From Arsukibacterium indicum (GTDB lineage Bacteria; Pseudomonadota; Gammaproteobacteria; Enterobacterales; Alteromonadaceae), in NCBI RefSeq assembly GCF_019100565.1, contig NZ_JAHRID010000009.1, positions 143,645 through 207,644 on the forward strand: a DNA stretch of 64,000 nucleotides, in the 5' to 3' direction. Position 1 is the first letter of the stretch, and each line of letters starts with the position of its first letter. This document shows positions 28,501 through 37,229 of this stretch, in pieces. The notes under the pieces were generated by a model, which saw only the letters and a program-made list of their open reading frames with translations, searched no databases and was not told the origin of the DNA. A program made the translations under genes and the position numbers.

Positions 28501-29190
28501 TTAAGAAGCCGGCAAAGCGTCCGCTGATAAGCTATAGCCTATACCGCGAAACGTTTGAATATATTTAGCATTGAAATCATCATCAATTTTCCTGCGCAGC
28601 CTTCTGACGTAAACATCCACTACGTTGGTCAAAGGGTCAGTATTCATTCCCCACACGTTGGCAAGAATGCGCTCGCGGCTGAATACCTTTCCAGGCTGAG
28701 ATAATAAAAACTCCAGTACTTGCAGCTCTTTGGCAGTAAGTTTAATAACTTTTCCTGCCCGTCTGACTTGCAATGAAGATTTGTCGTACTCAAGCTCACC
28801 GAAATTAATAATATTGTCAACATGCGACGATAAATCCCTTTTCGACAATACTTGAATTCTTGCTAATAACTCTTCAAATGCGAATGGTTTACCCAAGTAA
28901 TCATCAGCGCCGCTATTTAACCCCAGCACTCTGTCCTGCACCTCATTAAGGGCTGATAAAATAAGAATTTTTGCCAGCACTCCTTTGGCACGCATAAGAG
29001 TACAGAGCGCGATACCATCAACATTGGGTAACATTCTGTCAAGAATAATGACCGCAGGCTGCACTTGCAAAACCAGGTCTACGGCATCCTTGCCATCAGC
29101 ACAGGTTTGTACCAGAAACCCTTCGCTTCTTAATCCGCGCTCAAGAAAGCTGGAGACACGAACGTCATCTTCAATTATCACAATGCTCAT
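28501..29190 (-). CDS. OmpR-family response regulator
   Basis: 229 residues. Receiver domain with acceptor Asp51 (IILDRMLPNVDG) and Lys in LGKPFAFEEL, then a winged-helix DNA-binding domain (LTAKELQVLEFLLSQPGKVFSR, ending FRGIGYSL). Its start overlaps the kinase stop by 4 nt. Distinct from PhoB of this window. Targets unknown; the adjacent secreted-protein gene is a candidate. Confidence 0.92.
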   Translation of the reverse strand: MSIVIIEDDVRVSSFLERGLRSEGFLVQTCADGKDAVDLVLQVQPAVIILDRMLPNVDGIALCTLMRAKGVLAKILILSALNEVQDRVLGLNSGADDYLGKPFAFEELLARIQVLSKRDLSSHVDNIINFGELEYDKSSLQVRRAGKVIKLTAKELQVLEFLLSQPGKVFSRERILANVWGMNTDPLTNVVDVYVRRLRRKIDDDFNAKYIQTFRGIGYSLSADALPAS

Positions 29191-30779
29191 GATGGTGCAG
29201 CCTCCACACGGATTTTGACAGTCATTGTAGTTCCTTGATTTAAATTACTTTTAACTTGAATTCTTCCCTGATGCTGTTCTATCAGATATTTAGCCAGCGA
29301 TAATCCAATACCAAGACCATCGGGACGAAGCTTACGGGCATTATCCGCACGGTAATAACGATCAAAAACATTATTTAATTCATAGTCTGCTATTCCAATG
29401 CCATAATCGGTGATGCTGAATTCAAACTGATTATCTGTAATGCATACCACCATATCTAACGCTGAGTTAGCCGGCGAGTAACGCACCGCGTTGTCGAACA
29501 GAATCTGCCACACCTGTAGTAACTTACCAGTATCGGCCTGGATTCTGTGCTCAGACATTTCTATTGTATCGTCAAAATGCAGGCGTAATTCCCGTCCCTG
29601 TACTTTTGCTTCTCGGCGGGCCCGCCCAACCAGCTCAGTTGCCAGCTCAATCAATGGAACCATTTTTACATCGAGCAATGTCATGCTGTTTTCGCCGCGG
29701 ATCAGCATCAGCAGATCATCAATCCGGCCTGACAACGCGGCACTGGCATCCAGAATACGTTTTAATGTTTCTTTGTATTCGTCAGCTGATTTTTCTTTAC
29801 CTCTCAATCCTATTTCTGCCTCGCCACGAATCGCCGTGGCCGGTGTCCGTAATTCATGACTGACATCTGCAAAAAACTGCTTCTGCTGGGCTTCTGCCTG
29901 TTTTAACTGTTCCAGCGCATGCTTAAGCTGCGCTGTACGCGACGAGACTTCCTGTTCAATTTCCAGCGTGTGACGAAGCTCTGCTTGTCTGGCCTCTTCA
30001 AGAGCCGCGGACATGGTGTTAAAACTGGTCGCGACGTTTCTGAATTCTCTATCATCCAGTTCGGCTATTCTGTGGGTAAAATTACCAGTCGCGACGGCTG
30101 ATGTACCCTCCAATAATCGAGTTATTGGTAAATAAAGCGCCTTTAGTAAAAGCAACGCCAATAGTACCGCTGTTAAGCTGCCAAAGACGGCCAATGACAT
30201 GACTATGGTTCTGACTTTCGACAGTGCATTTACAGCAGCAGCCTCTGCCTTTGCGGCCCGTTGCCGTTGCAGTTCGATAGCCTCTGCTATCAGGCTTTTT
30301 AAATCCAGGCCCTCCAGTTTGTCAAAGGTCTGGATCAGCAATCGCCAAATTTCTGCCTCGCTAAGGGTAATGGTTTCTTTCTCAAGCAAGCTTCGCTTCA
30401 ATGCAAAAATATTCGTTTCAAGAATCGACAACGCTCTGACCTGGCGATTGACTTCATGATGATCCTGTTCATCGTCAGATAACTGTTGATCATTTACCAA
30501 CAAAGCTTGCAAATTGCTAAGACTGAGCTCCATCTGTGCCAGCAGTTTGTCACGTTCTGCCAGTGGCGCATCGTTGGTCAGTAAATATTGCGCCAGCCAC
30601 ACTTTCAATCGCTGCTTATCTGCTCCCAAAGCAATAAATTCAGCCAGCATCTGGTTAGATACTCTGCCGCGTTCCACATGGTAGGCTGCAATACCAGAGC
30701 TCCAGAATGCGGCTACTGCCTGGACAATACAAAACATAACCAACAAACCAAAAGATATTAATAAACGGTTTCGGTACAT
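29187..30779 (-). CDS. Membrane sensor histidine kinase
   Basis: 530 residues. Membrane segment 1 at about 7-27, an all-helical periplasmic domain of about 160 residues (four-helix-bundle style), membrane segment 2 near 190-212, HAMP, coiled coil, HisKA with VSHELRTPATAIRGEAE, and an HATPase domain (QILFDNAVRYSP, DYGIGIADYE, GLGIGLSLAKYLIEQH). First gene of the kinase-regulator operon. The signal is not evident; its place next to an OprP-type porin and a periplasmic protein is the only hint. Confidence 0.9.
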   Translation of the reverse strand: MYRNRLLISFGLLVMFCIVQAVAAFWSSGIAAYHVERGRVSNQMLAEFIALGADKQRLKVWLAQYLLTNDAPLAERDKLLAQMELSLSNLQALLVNDQQLSDDEQDHHEVNRQVRALSILETNIFALKRSLLEKETITLSEAEIWRLLIQTFDKLEGLDLKSLIAEAIELQRQRAAKAEAAAVNALSKVRTIVMSLAVFGSLTAVLLALLLLKALYLPITRLLEGTSAVATGNFTHRIAELDDREFRNVATSFNTMSAALEEARQAELRHTLEIEQEVSSRTAQLKHALEQLKQAEAQQKQFFADVSHELRTPATAIRGEAEIGLRGKEKSADEYKETLKRILDASAALSGRIDDLLMLIRGENSMTLLDVKMVPLIELATELVGRARREAKVQGRELRLHFDDTIEMSEHRIQADTGKLLQVWQILFDNAVRYSPANSALDMVVCITDNQFEFSITDYGIGIADYELNNVFDRYYRADNARKLRPDGLGIGLSLAKYLIEQHQGRIQVKSNLNQGTTMTVKIRVEAAPS

Positions 30780-30850
30780 CGTTTTTTCACCAAGGATTAA
30801 ATGCTAGCCATTTATGCCTGATATATACGTCAGTCTTCAGGTTACAGATG

Positions 30851-30877
30851 AAAAAAAACCCGGCTTACCGGGTTTTT
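30851..30877 (-). terminator. Terminator after the porin gene
   Basis: Minus-strand stem (30854-30863 with 30868-30877, core AACCCGG/CCGGGTT), 4-nt loop, then a run of eight T residues reaching 30851. It separates the porin unit from the downstream kinase operon. Confidence 0.88.
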
Positions 30878-30894
30878 ACTGCAACACTCAGAAT

Positions 30895-32004
30895 TTAAAA
30901 ATTATACTGTGCTCTGATACCAAAGCCGATAGGCTCTTCGCTGACAGCAGAAGAGGTATCAATGTCGCTGAATACAATATTGCCCATAAACCGGATATTG
31001 CTGTTCATATAGTAATTCAGCCCCAGAGTCAGGTTTTTCTGCTCACCACCGAATACAGCACCGTCGTTCAGATCGGTTACTGAATAGCGTGCGGCAACTT
31101 CAATTGCGCCCGAAGCAGAGCTGGGTTTAATACCACTGAATAACCCGTTTTTATAAGAACGAGATTCACCGGTAACTACATAACTTACCTGCATGTGATA
31201 GCCACTGAAGCTAACATCCTGTATCGCAGATGAAGTTTGTAACGATAAAAGTTCTGCTTCAACAGACCATACGCCTTTTATTGCGGCAAACTCCAATCCT
31301 GCACGGGTAAGGCTATCAACTTCGTTCAGTGTTCCAGTGTCAATTAACCGGATAGCTGGATCAATGCGCAGTTCAGGCCGGTCGCGTAACCGCAGCGTGT
31401 TGTAGTCGCCCAGATCCTGATACACCACCGCCGCACCCAAATGGTACTGCACATCATCTACCTTCGGGTGATAAACCAGGCGCTGAGCCAGCCCCATGCT
31501 GTCATCTTTACCGGCATCACTCTCTGTATTCATGGTGCGGCCAAACGCCATAGACTCAGAGGTAATGTTGCCAAAAGTTTTGTCAAAGCGAACACCTAAT
31601 TTACGATCAGGTGTAATGACTGTTGAAGCACTTGAGCGTTCCATAAAGGTAATAGAATTGGAACTGGTCAGGGTATTAAGACTGAATGGTACCCGCTGAT
31701 GGCCGATGGTAACAGTCCCGCCGGCCAGTTTAGTCCGAAGGTTTACGTCTGCTGCACTGGCATCGCCTCCTTCAGCAAAATCATATTCGATAACAAAACG
31801 CCAGTCCGGTGAAATTGTGCCTTGCAATCCCATTCTGCCTCGACGAACATTCACCCCATTACCAAAGGTTGTTTGGTCATCGTTATAAAATCCGGCATCA
31901 AGGTGCAGCCGACCGCGCGGTTTTACTTCAATATCTGCCGCTAAAACATTCCCGGTAATCGAAGCCGAAAGTAATGCAACAGTGATTTTGCTCAGTGAAT
32001 TCAT
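30895..32004 (-). CDS. Phosphate-selective porin, OprO/OprP family
   Basis: 369 residues. Signal peptide ends at VLAAD. Family-typical segments: PRGRLHLDAGFY, NVRRGRMGLQGTISPDWRFVIEYDFAE, GHQRVPFSLNTLTSSNSITFMERS, RKLGVRFDKTFG, and a C-terminal aromatic (RAQYNF). OprP-type trimers pass phosphate or polyphosphate through the outer membrane. The promoter region has the densest Pho-box array of the window, which supports induction in phosphate starvation. Its own unit, bounded by a terminator. Confidence 0.9.
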   Translation of the reverse strand: MNSLSKITVALLSASITGNVLAADIEVKPRGRLHLDAGFYNDDQTTFGNGVNVRRGRMGLQGTISPDWRFVIEYDFAEGGDASAADVNLRTKLAGGTVTIGHQRVPFSLNTLTSSNSITFMERSSASTVITPDRKLGVRFDKTFGNITSESMAFGRTMNTESDAGKDDSMGLAQRLVYHPKVDDVQYHLGAAVVYQDLGDYNTLRLRDRPELRIDPAIRLIDTGTLNEVDSLTRAGLEFAAIKGVWSVEAELLSLQTSSAIQDVSFSGYHMQVSYVVTGESRSYKNGLFSGIKPSSASGAIEVAARYSVTDLNDGAVFGGEQKNLTLGLNYYMNSNIRFMGNIVFSDIDTSSAVSEEPIGFGIRAQYNF

Positions 32005-32049
32005 GGTAATTCCTGTTATAAGTTAAAGATAAACCTAAATTTCTTGCTG

Positions 32050-32124
32050 ATTATATTTCAGCTAAATGACAGTTAAATGACAACGTGGCACTTTTATGAC
32101 TTTAAAATGATGATTTTATGACTG
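32050..32124 (-). promoter_or_regulatory. Porin promoter with seven Pho-box repeats
   Basis: Proximal group on the minus strand: TTGTCAT, CTGTCAT, CTGAAAT at 11-bp spacing (32055-32083); TTGTCATTTAACTGTCAT matches 16 of 18 consensus positions. Distal group: CAGTCAT, TCATCAT, AAGTCAT, GTGCCAC, again every 11 bp (32085-32124). A perfect -10 TATAAT lies at 32050-32055, 10 nt from the CTGTCAT repeat, as in known PhoB-activated promoters. Confidence 0.85.
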
Positions 32125-32208
32125 CAATAGCCTGCGCCAGCCATATTCTTCTAGCAAAAGTATTTATCAAATTAAGCAGATAGCCAGTACTAATTGCAAA
32201 AAAGCATT

Positions 32209-32234
32209 AAAAAAGGAGCCAAAGCTCCTTTTTT
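32209..32234 (-). terminator. Terminator after pstB2
   Basis: AAAAAAGGAGC (32209-32219) pairs with GCTCCTTTTTT (32224-32234) around a 4-nt loop; on the minus strand it ends in a T-run. It closes the second pst operon, which has no phoU gene. Confidence 0.85.
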
Positions 32235-32254
32235 AAGTTTGAACCGGTTGCCGC

Positions 32255-33040
32255 TTAACCGTAGCGGCCGGTAATGTAATCTTCAGTCCGCTTATTCTTC
32301 GGGTTGGTAAACACCTCGTTAGTGGCACCAATTTCGATTAAATCGCCCAGATGGAAAAACGCAGTGCGATCTGACACCCTCGCTGCCTGCTGCATATTGT
32401 GGGTAACGATAACGATAGTAAAGTTTTGCTTCAGCTCGTCTATCAGCTCTTCAATAATCGAGGTAGCGATCGGGTCCAGCGCTGAACAGGGTTCGTCCAT
32501 CAAAATGACGTCGGGGCTGACGGCAATGCTGCGGGCAATACATAACCGTTGCTGCTGGCCACCAGACAATCCGGTACCCGGCTGGTCCAGCCGGTCTTTG
32601 ACTTCGTTCCAGAGGCCGGCACGACGTAAACTGGATTCGACCACGTCGTCCAGCTCGGATTTGCGACTGGCCAGGCCGTGCAGACGCGGACCATAAGCAA
32701 TATTTTCGTAAATAGATTTTGGAAACGGGTTTGGTTTCTGGAACACCATGCCAACCTGCGCCCGCAATTGCACCACATCCAGCGATGGATCATAAATGTC
32801 GCGCCCATCCATTTTAATACTGCCCGTTACCCGACAGATATCGATAGTGTCGTTCATCCGGTTCAGGCAGCGTAAAAAAGTCGACTTGCCGCAACCAGAC
32901 GGGCCGATAAAAGCAATCACTTCATTTTCAATGACATCAAGATCAACGCCATGAATTGCTTCATTGTCGCCGTAAAAAACCCTGACATCGCGCGCTGTCA
33001 TTTTTACCTTGCCGCTGCTGTTTGTCTCAATTGCTGTCAT
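32255..33040 (-). CDS. pstB: Phosphate ABC transporter ATPase PstB (system 2)
   Basis: 261 residues. Walker [10 protein letters not shown] at 46-54, [14 protein letters not shown], signature LSGGQQQR starting at 158, Walker [13 protein letters not shown] near 179, switch His in [15 protein letters not shown], and ITGRYG at the end. Closer in look to the standard PstB than the system 1 copy. Last gene of the second pst operon. Confidence 0.96.
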   Translation of the reverse strand: MTAIETNSSGKVKMTARDVRVFYGDNEAIHGVDLDVIENEVIAFIGPSGCGKSTFLRCLNRMNDTIDICRVTGSIKMDGRDIYDPSLDVVQLRAQVGMVFQKPNPFPKSIYENIAYGPRLHGLASRKSELDDVVESSLRRAGLWNEVKDRLDQPGTGLSGGQQQRLCIARSIAVSPDVILMDEPCSALDPIATSIIEELIDELKQNFTIVIVTHNMQQAARVSDRTAFFHLGDLIEIGATNEVFTNPKNKRTEDYITGRYG

Positions 33041-33109
33041 CGCTTAATCCGCCGTTATTACATCTAATTCGTTTAAAATTCTGGAGTTTGCCGGGTATAT
33101 GAGTGTTGG

Positions 33110-34501
33110 CTACCAGCGTTTTTCATATTTTTTCCGCAGCCATATTGCCAGCGCATTTAACGAGAGCATTAATGCCAGCAACACGATAATAGCAGCCGAG
33201 GTCCGGGCTTCAAAAAAGTTACGTAGCTCATTGCCCTGCCACAAATAAATTTGTACAGGTAAGGCCGTTGATTGCTCAAAGGGTCCACTGGGTATCTGGG
33301 CCACAAAAGACTTCATCCCAATTAACAACAAGGGTGCGGTCTCACCCAGCGCCTGCGCCACCCCGATAATGGCGCCGGTTAAGATTCCCGGTACCGCCAG
33401 CGGTAACACATGATGAAAGATAGCCTGCATTTTCGATGCACCAAGGCCCAGTGCAGCCTGCCGGATCGACGGCGGTATTGCTTTAAGGGTTGAGCGGGTG
33501 GCGATAATCACCGTAGGTAGAGTCATTAAGCTCAGAACGAGCCCCCCCACCACCGGCGCCGACATCGGCAGATTAAACCAGCCAATAAAAACTGATGCTC
33601 CCAGCAAGCCAAACACAATAGATGGTACCGCCGCCAGGTTATTTATATTTACTTCCACCAGGTCTGTCAGTTTGTTTTTCGGCGCAAACTCTTCTAGGTA
33701 AATGGCCGCAGCGACGCCCATCGGTACCGCCAGAAAAATAACCACCAGCATCATATATAACGAGCCCATAAAGGCACCGGCTAAACCGGCGGAGGCCAGC
33801 GAGCTGCGTGAATCCGGGTTCATAAACAGGGCAAAACTGAAGCGATTTTCGATAATACCCTGCTCCGACAACGTGGCAACCCACTCCCGCACTTTCGGGC
33901 TTAACTGCTGCTGTGAATCCGGCAGGTCGCGATCAATATTGCCCTTTAACCAGACATCAATATTGGCATCGGTAAGCAGATGGACGGTTTTGGTCTGGCC
34001 AATAATAGCCGGATTTTCAATAACCATATCCCGCAGCGCGTAGCGCTCACCGGAGGTTACAATTCTGGCTGCATCGCGCCGGAACTGGCGCTCTGACGCT
34101 TCTGGTATCACTTTATACAGCCCGTCCAGAATTAACCGGTTAAAATTGACCATACCGACTTCAGTCTGCCATTCCAGGTAGCGTTGTCGGAAGGCATTTT
34201 CAGTTTCATCTGGCTGTTGCACCGGTTTTTCACTGATTTGGATAATTTCAGGATCAAAATAAATATCCAGGGTAATAGCCGATTGCCAGAACGCCGGAAC
34301 ACCTTTGGCAAAGATATTAATAAATAATATGGCTACCAGGATCAGACTGATGATCACTGCCGTCAGGCCAATGCTTTTAAACAGTTTTTCCTGGCGATGA
34401 CGCCGGCCTAAAGAAGCCGCTACCTGACGTTGAGTTTTACTCAGTGGCGCCGGGTTTTCTGCCGATGATGCCTGCTCGGAATTCATGTTCGTCTTAGTCA
34501 T
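33110..34501 (-). CDS. pstA: Phosphate ABC transporter permease PstA with DUF3333-type insert (system 2)
   Basis: 463 residues. After a polar N-terminus (about 1-45) comes membrane helix 1 (47-69), then about 170 periplasmic residues (DIYFDPEIIQISEK through SFALFMNPDSRSS) matching the DUF3333 insert of long PstA proteins, then the normal permease core with NLAAVPSIVFGLLGASVF and the EAA loop QAALGLGASKMQAIFHHVLP. It starts 3 nt after the pstC2 stop. Confidence 0.93.
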   Translation of the reverse strand: MTKTNMNSEQASSAENPAPLSKTQRQVAASLGRRHRQEKLFKSIGLTAVIISLILVAILFINIFAKGVPAFWQSAITLDIYFDPEIIQISEKPVQQPDETENAFRQRYLEWQTEVGMVNFNRLILDGLYKVIPEASERQFRRDAARIVTSGERYALRDMVIENPAIIGQTKTVHLLTDANIDVWLKGNIDRDLPDSQQQLSPKVREWVATLSEQGIIENRFSFALFMNPDSRSSLASAGLAGAFMGSLYMMLVVIFLAVPMGVAAAIYLEEFAPKNKLTDLVEVNINNLAAVPSIVFGLLGASVFIGWFNLPMSAPVVGGLVLSLMTLPTVIIATRSTLKAIPPSIRQAALGLGASKMQAIFHHVLPLAVPGILTGAIIGVAQALGETAPLLLIGMKSFVAQIPSGPFEQSTALPVQIYLWQGNELRNFFEARTSAAIIVLLALMLSLNALAIWLRKKYEKRW

Positions 34502-34504
34502 AAG

Positions 34505-35902
34505 TTACTCGTATTGTTCCCGGTATTTACGCACTATCACCAGCGCTACCACATTTAACAGCAAGGTAATCACAAACAAGGTCAGACCCAGCGCAAAAGC
34601 CACTAACGATTGCGGGCTGGCAAAGTCATTGTCACCTGTTAACTGGTTAACGATGGTAACCGTTACGGTCGACACTGCTTCAAACGGGTTAGCGGTCAGG
34701 GCCGGGCTGTTACCAGCTGCCAGCACCACGATCATGGTTTCACCGATAGCACGGCTGGCCGCCAGCAATACTGCTCCAACAATGCCGGGCAATGCCGCAG
34801 GCAACACGACTTTACGCACAGTTTCAGACTTAGTCGCACCAAGCCCCAGCGAGGCATCGCGCAGCGCCTTGGGAACCTGAGTAATAATGTCGTCGGATAA
34901 CGATGAGATAAACGGAATAATCATGATGCCCATTACCACCCCGGCGGTTAAGGCAGAAGTGGCCCGGATCGTCAGGCCAATGCTGGCACCTAAGTCAGCT
35001 AAAAATGGCCCAACGGTTACCAGCGCAAAAAAACCATAAACAATGGTAGGAATACCGGCCAGCACTTCAATAATGGGTTTAGCCGTTGCCCGGAATTTGG
35101 CAGGGGCATACTCTGCCAGGTAAATAGCAACCATCAAACCCAGCGGTATAGCTACCAGCAACGCGATTGCGGCCACCAGCATGGTGCCTGATAGCAGGGG
35201 CAATAAGCCAAAACTGCCCTGACTGCCAGTTAGCGAGCCTTCACTGACACCGGTAGTTGAAAAGCGCGGGTTCCAGGTGGTACCAAAAAAGAAATCTGCC
35301 GGTGGTACAAAAGTAAAGAACTTAATGGTTTCACCCACCATCGACAACACGATGCCAATGGTGGTTAAAATGGCAATGGTAGAGCAGATAACTAATACCG
35401 CTTTAATAGTGCGCTCTATCTGATGGCGTGCCCGCAGCTGCGGCTTAATCCGTTTATAGCTGAAAAACAAACCGGCGCCAGCTATTGCTGCTATCAGGCC
35501 GGTTAATAGTAAAGCACTGCTGCTTTTCAATTGCTGCATATAAGCAGCCGCAGCCAGCTCCCACTGCTCCGCTTCAGCCACCACGCCAAAATTGGCGGCA
35601 AGGTTACTGATCCGACGCATAATAACATCGGCATTCATGCCCTCAGCAGCCAGCGCCTCTGCAGGCAATTGCGCGGCGACCATACTGTTTATCACGCCAG
35701 GCGATAATAAAGTCCACAGCACCAAAATAAAAAAAGCCGGGATAACCGCCCACAAACCGACCATCATGCCGTAATGGTGTGGCCTTGAGTGCATTTTTTG
35801 CTGCAGGTTGACTGCCGCTACCTTGCGACTGCGCACCATGCCCAGCTGATAGCCTATAGCCATCAAAGCCAGTAGCAGTACAATTAACGAAAAATTACTC
35901 AT
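34505..35902 (-). CDS. pstC: Phosphate ABC transporter permease PstC (system 2)
   Basis: 465 residues from the ATG at 35902 (MSNFSLIVLLLALM), which has GGAG in front; a longer frame to 35980 has no such support and would run into the Pho box at 35981-35998. Core motifs: FFGTTWNPRF, AIYLAEYAP, IEVLAGIPTIVYGFFALV, EAA loop DASLGLGATKSETVRKVVLP, GETMIVVLAAGNSP. The region between membrane helices 2 and 3 is enlarged. A terminator-like hairpin and a Pho box separate it from pstS2. Confidence 0.93.
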   Translation of the reverse strand: MSNFSLIVLLLALMAIGYQLGMVRSRKVAAVNLQQKMHSRPHHYGMMVGLWAVIPAFFILVLWTLLSPGVINSMVAAQLPAEALAAEGMNADVIMRRISNLAANFGVVAEAEQWELAAAAYMQQLKSSSALLLTGLIAAIAGAGLFFSYKRIKPQLRARHQIERTIKAVLVICSTIAILTTIGIVLSMVGETIKFFTFVPPADFFFGTTWNPRFSTTGVSEGSLTGSQGSFGLLPLLSGTMLVAAIALLVAIPLGLMVAIYLAEYAPAKFRATAKPIIEVLAGIPTIVYGFFALVTVGPFLADLGASIGLTIRATSALTAGVVMGIMIIPFISSLSDDIITQVPKALRDASLGLGATKSETVRKVVLPAALPGIVGAVLLAASRAIGETMIVVLAAGNSPALTANPFEAVSTVTVTIVNQLTGDNDFASPQSLVAFALGLTLFVITLLLNVVALVIVRKYREQYE

Positions 35903-35980
35903 GCTTGCTCCATTCGCCAATCCGGAATACCCAACGGGAAAATACTTCTTTAATAAGCCGCGCAAGCTTAACCCGCGCAT

Positions 35981-35998
35981 ATTGCAGTTTTATTACAA
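35981..35998 (-). promoter_or_regulatory. Candidate Pho box in front of pstC2
   Basis: TTGTAATAAAACTGCAAT on the minus strand matches 14 of 18 consensus positions with exact 7-4-7 layout, 79 nt before the pstC2 ATG. It would give pstCAB2 a PhoB-dependent promoter apart from that of pstS2. A second match, CTGTCATATTACTGAAAT (15 of 18), lies 3 nt away at 36002-36019 on the opposite strand. Confidence 0.5.
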
Positions 35999-36021
35999 TC
36001 ACTGTCATATTACTGAAATAG

Positions 36022-36045
36022 AAAAAGAGGACCGGCTGGCCCTCT
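36022..36045 (-). terminator. Terminator or attenuator after pstS2
   Basis: Minus-strand stem AGAGGGCC/GGTCCTCT (36038-36045 with 36026-36033, one mismatch), loop AGCC, followed by TTTTTC. It lies 25 nt past the pstS2 stop and inside the operon, a position commonly seen to give more binding protein than permease. Confidence 0.7.
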
Positions 36046-36069
36046 TGTTTCTTTGCCTGATAAGCGCTG

Positions 36070-37098
36070 TTACAGCGATTTTTTCGCGCGAATGTCGGCC
36101 AGTATTTTTGCACGCTCATCGTCATCCAGTGGAATTAGGCCTGCTGCTTCCAATGGGCTGCCAAAACCAGATGCCGCATCTGAGACAAAGTACTCAGCAA
36201 ATTCTTTTAAACCTGGAATAACCCCGATGTGCTCACCTTTCACATAGAAAAACAGCGGCCGCGATACCGGATAAGTGCCTGCAATAATGTTATCAACCGT
36301 CGGCTCAACACCACTGACAGTTGCTACTTTAATCCGGTCACGGTTGGCTTCATAGAAACTTAAACCAAATACGCCCAACGCATTTTTCTGTGCCTGCAGC
36401 CGGGCCAGGGTTTCAGTGTAGTCGCCGGCAATCTCAATGACACTGCCATCAGTGCGCATTGCTAAACAAAAGTTGTTTTGCTCGGCTTTTGGCATGGCCT
36501 GCACTTCAGCAAAGGTTTTACAGCCGTCAATAATAACCTTTTCTTCGTATACTTCGCGGGTACCATGGTTTGAACCCGGGATGGCCAGTAAGATAGCCTG
36601 ATCTGGCAAACTTTTATCAATTTGCTGCCAGTTAGTATAAGGATTAGCCACCATTTTGCCGTTTTGTGGTACCTGAGCGGCCTGAGCCAGGAACACATGC
36701 TCTGGTTTTAATTTAAAAATGCCGGCATCAATCCGCGAAGCAAACACAATGCCGTCATAACCAATTTTCACTTCGATAATTTCATTTACGCCGTTTTCTT
36801 TACAGGCAGCCACTTCAGCCGGGCGAATTTGCCGGGATGAATTAGCAATATCAATCGTGTTGGTACCAACGCCCTGGCAGAACTGACGTAAGCCACCTGA
36901 AGAACCACCCGAGCCGACAACAGGGGTGCGGAATTGGGCAAAGTTATTGCCGAACTCTTCAGCTGCAATCGACGCAAAAGGCAGGACAGTAGACGAACCC
37001 GCTACTTGCACTGTATCGCGGTTGGCATGAGCCTGGCCTGCAAATGCCAGACTGACGGCGGAGGCAACAATCAGTTTAGTCAGCTTATTCATTTTCAT
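36070..37098 (-). CDS. pstS: Periplasmic phosphate-binding protein PstS (system 2)
   Basis: 342 residues from the ATG at 37098 (MKMNKLTK), with a GAGG site; an upstream frame to 37137 would disturb the signal peptide and overlap the promoter. Signal peptide ends at QAHA. Ligand motifs: VAGSSTVLPFASIAAEEF, VVGSGGSSGGLRQFCQG, IANSSRQIR, and LAIPGSNHGTREVYEEK. Different subgroup from the system 1 PstS. It follows the chemoreceptor gene and has its own Pho box and -10. Confidence 0.94.
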   Translation of the reverse strand: MKMNKLTKLIVASAVSLAFAGQAHANRDTVQVAGSSTVLPFASIAAEEFGNNFAQFRTPVVGSGGSSGGLRQFCQGVGTNTIDIANSSRQIRPAEVAACKENGVNEIIEVKIGYDGIVFASRIDAGIFKLKPEHVFLAQAAQVPQNGKMVANPYTNWQQIDKSLPDQAILLAIPGSNHGTREVYEEKVIIDGCKTFAEVQAMPKAEQNNFCLAMRTDGSVIEIAGDYTETLARLQAQKNALGVFGLSFYEANRDRIKVATVSGVEPTVDNIIAGTYPVSRPLFFYVKGEHIGVIPGLKEFAEYFVSDAASGFGSPLEAAGLIPLDDDERAKILADIRAKKSL

Positions 37099-37137
37099 TC
37101 TGTAAATCCTCGGTAAGAAATGCATTTGATGCTGCAC

Positions 37138-37171
37138 AGTATGCGATACTTTTATTGCAATAATATGACAA
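37138..37171 (-). promoter_or_regulatory. pstS2 promoter with Pho box
   Basis: TTGTCATATTATTGCAAT (37154-37171, minus strand) has the 7-4-7 layout and 13 of 18 consensus matches, with a nearly perfect first half. CATACT at 37138-37143 is a -10-like hexamer exactly 10 nt downstream, the same spacing as at the porin and chemoreceptor promoters. Confidence 0.6.
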
Positions 37172-37229
37172 CCAACTAACGTCTGATATTAGCAGTGAAA
37201 AGTCGCTTTGCACTGCATGTTTTATCCCG

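Noticed and set aside
30814..31083. Plus-strand open frame crossing the porin terminator
   Set aside because: It reads through the terminator hairpin and antisense to the porin; the translation looks random.
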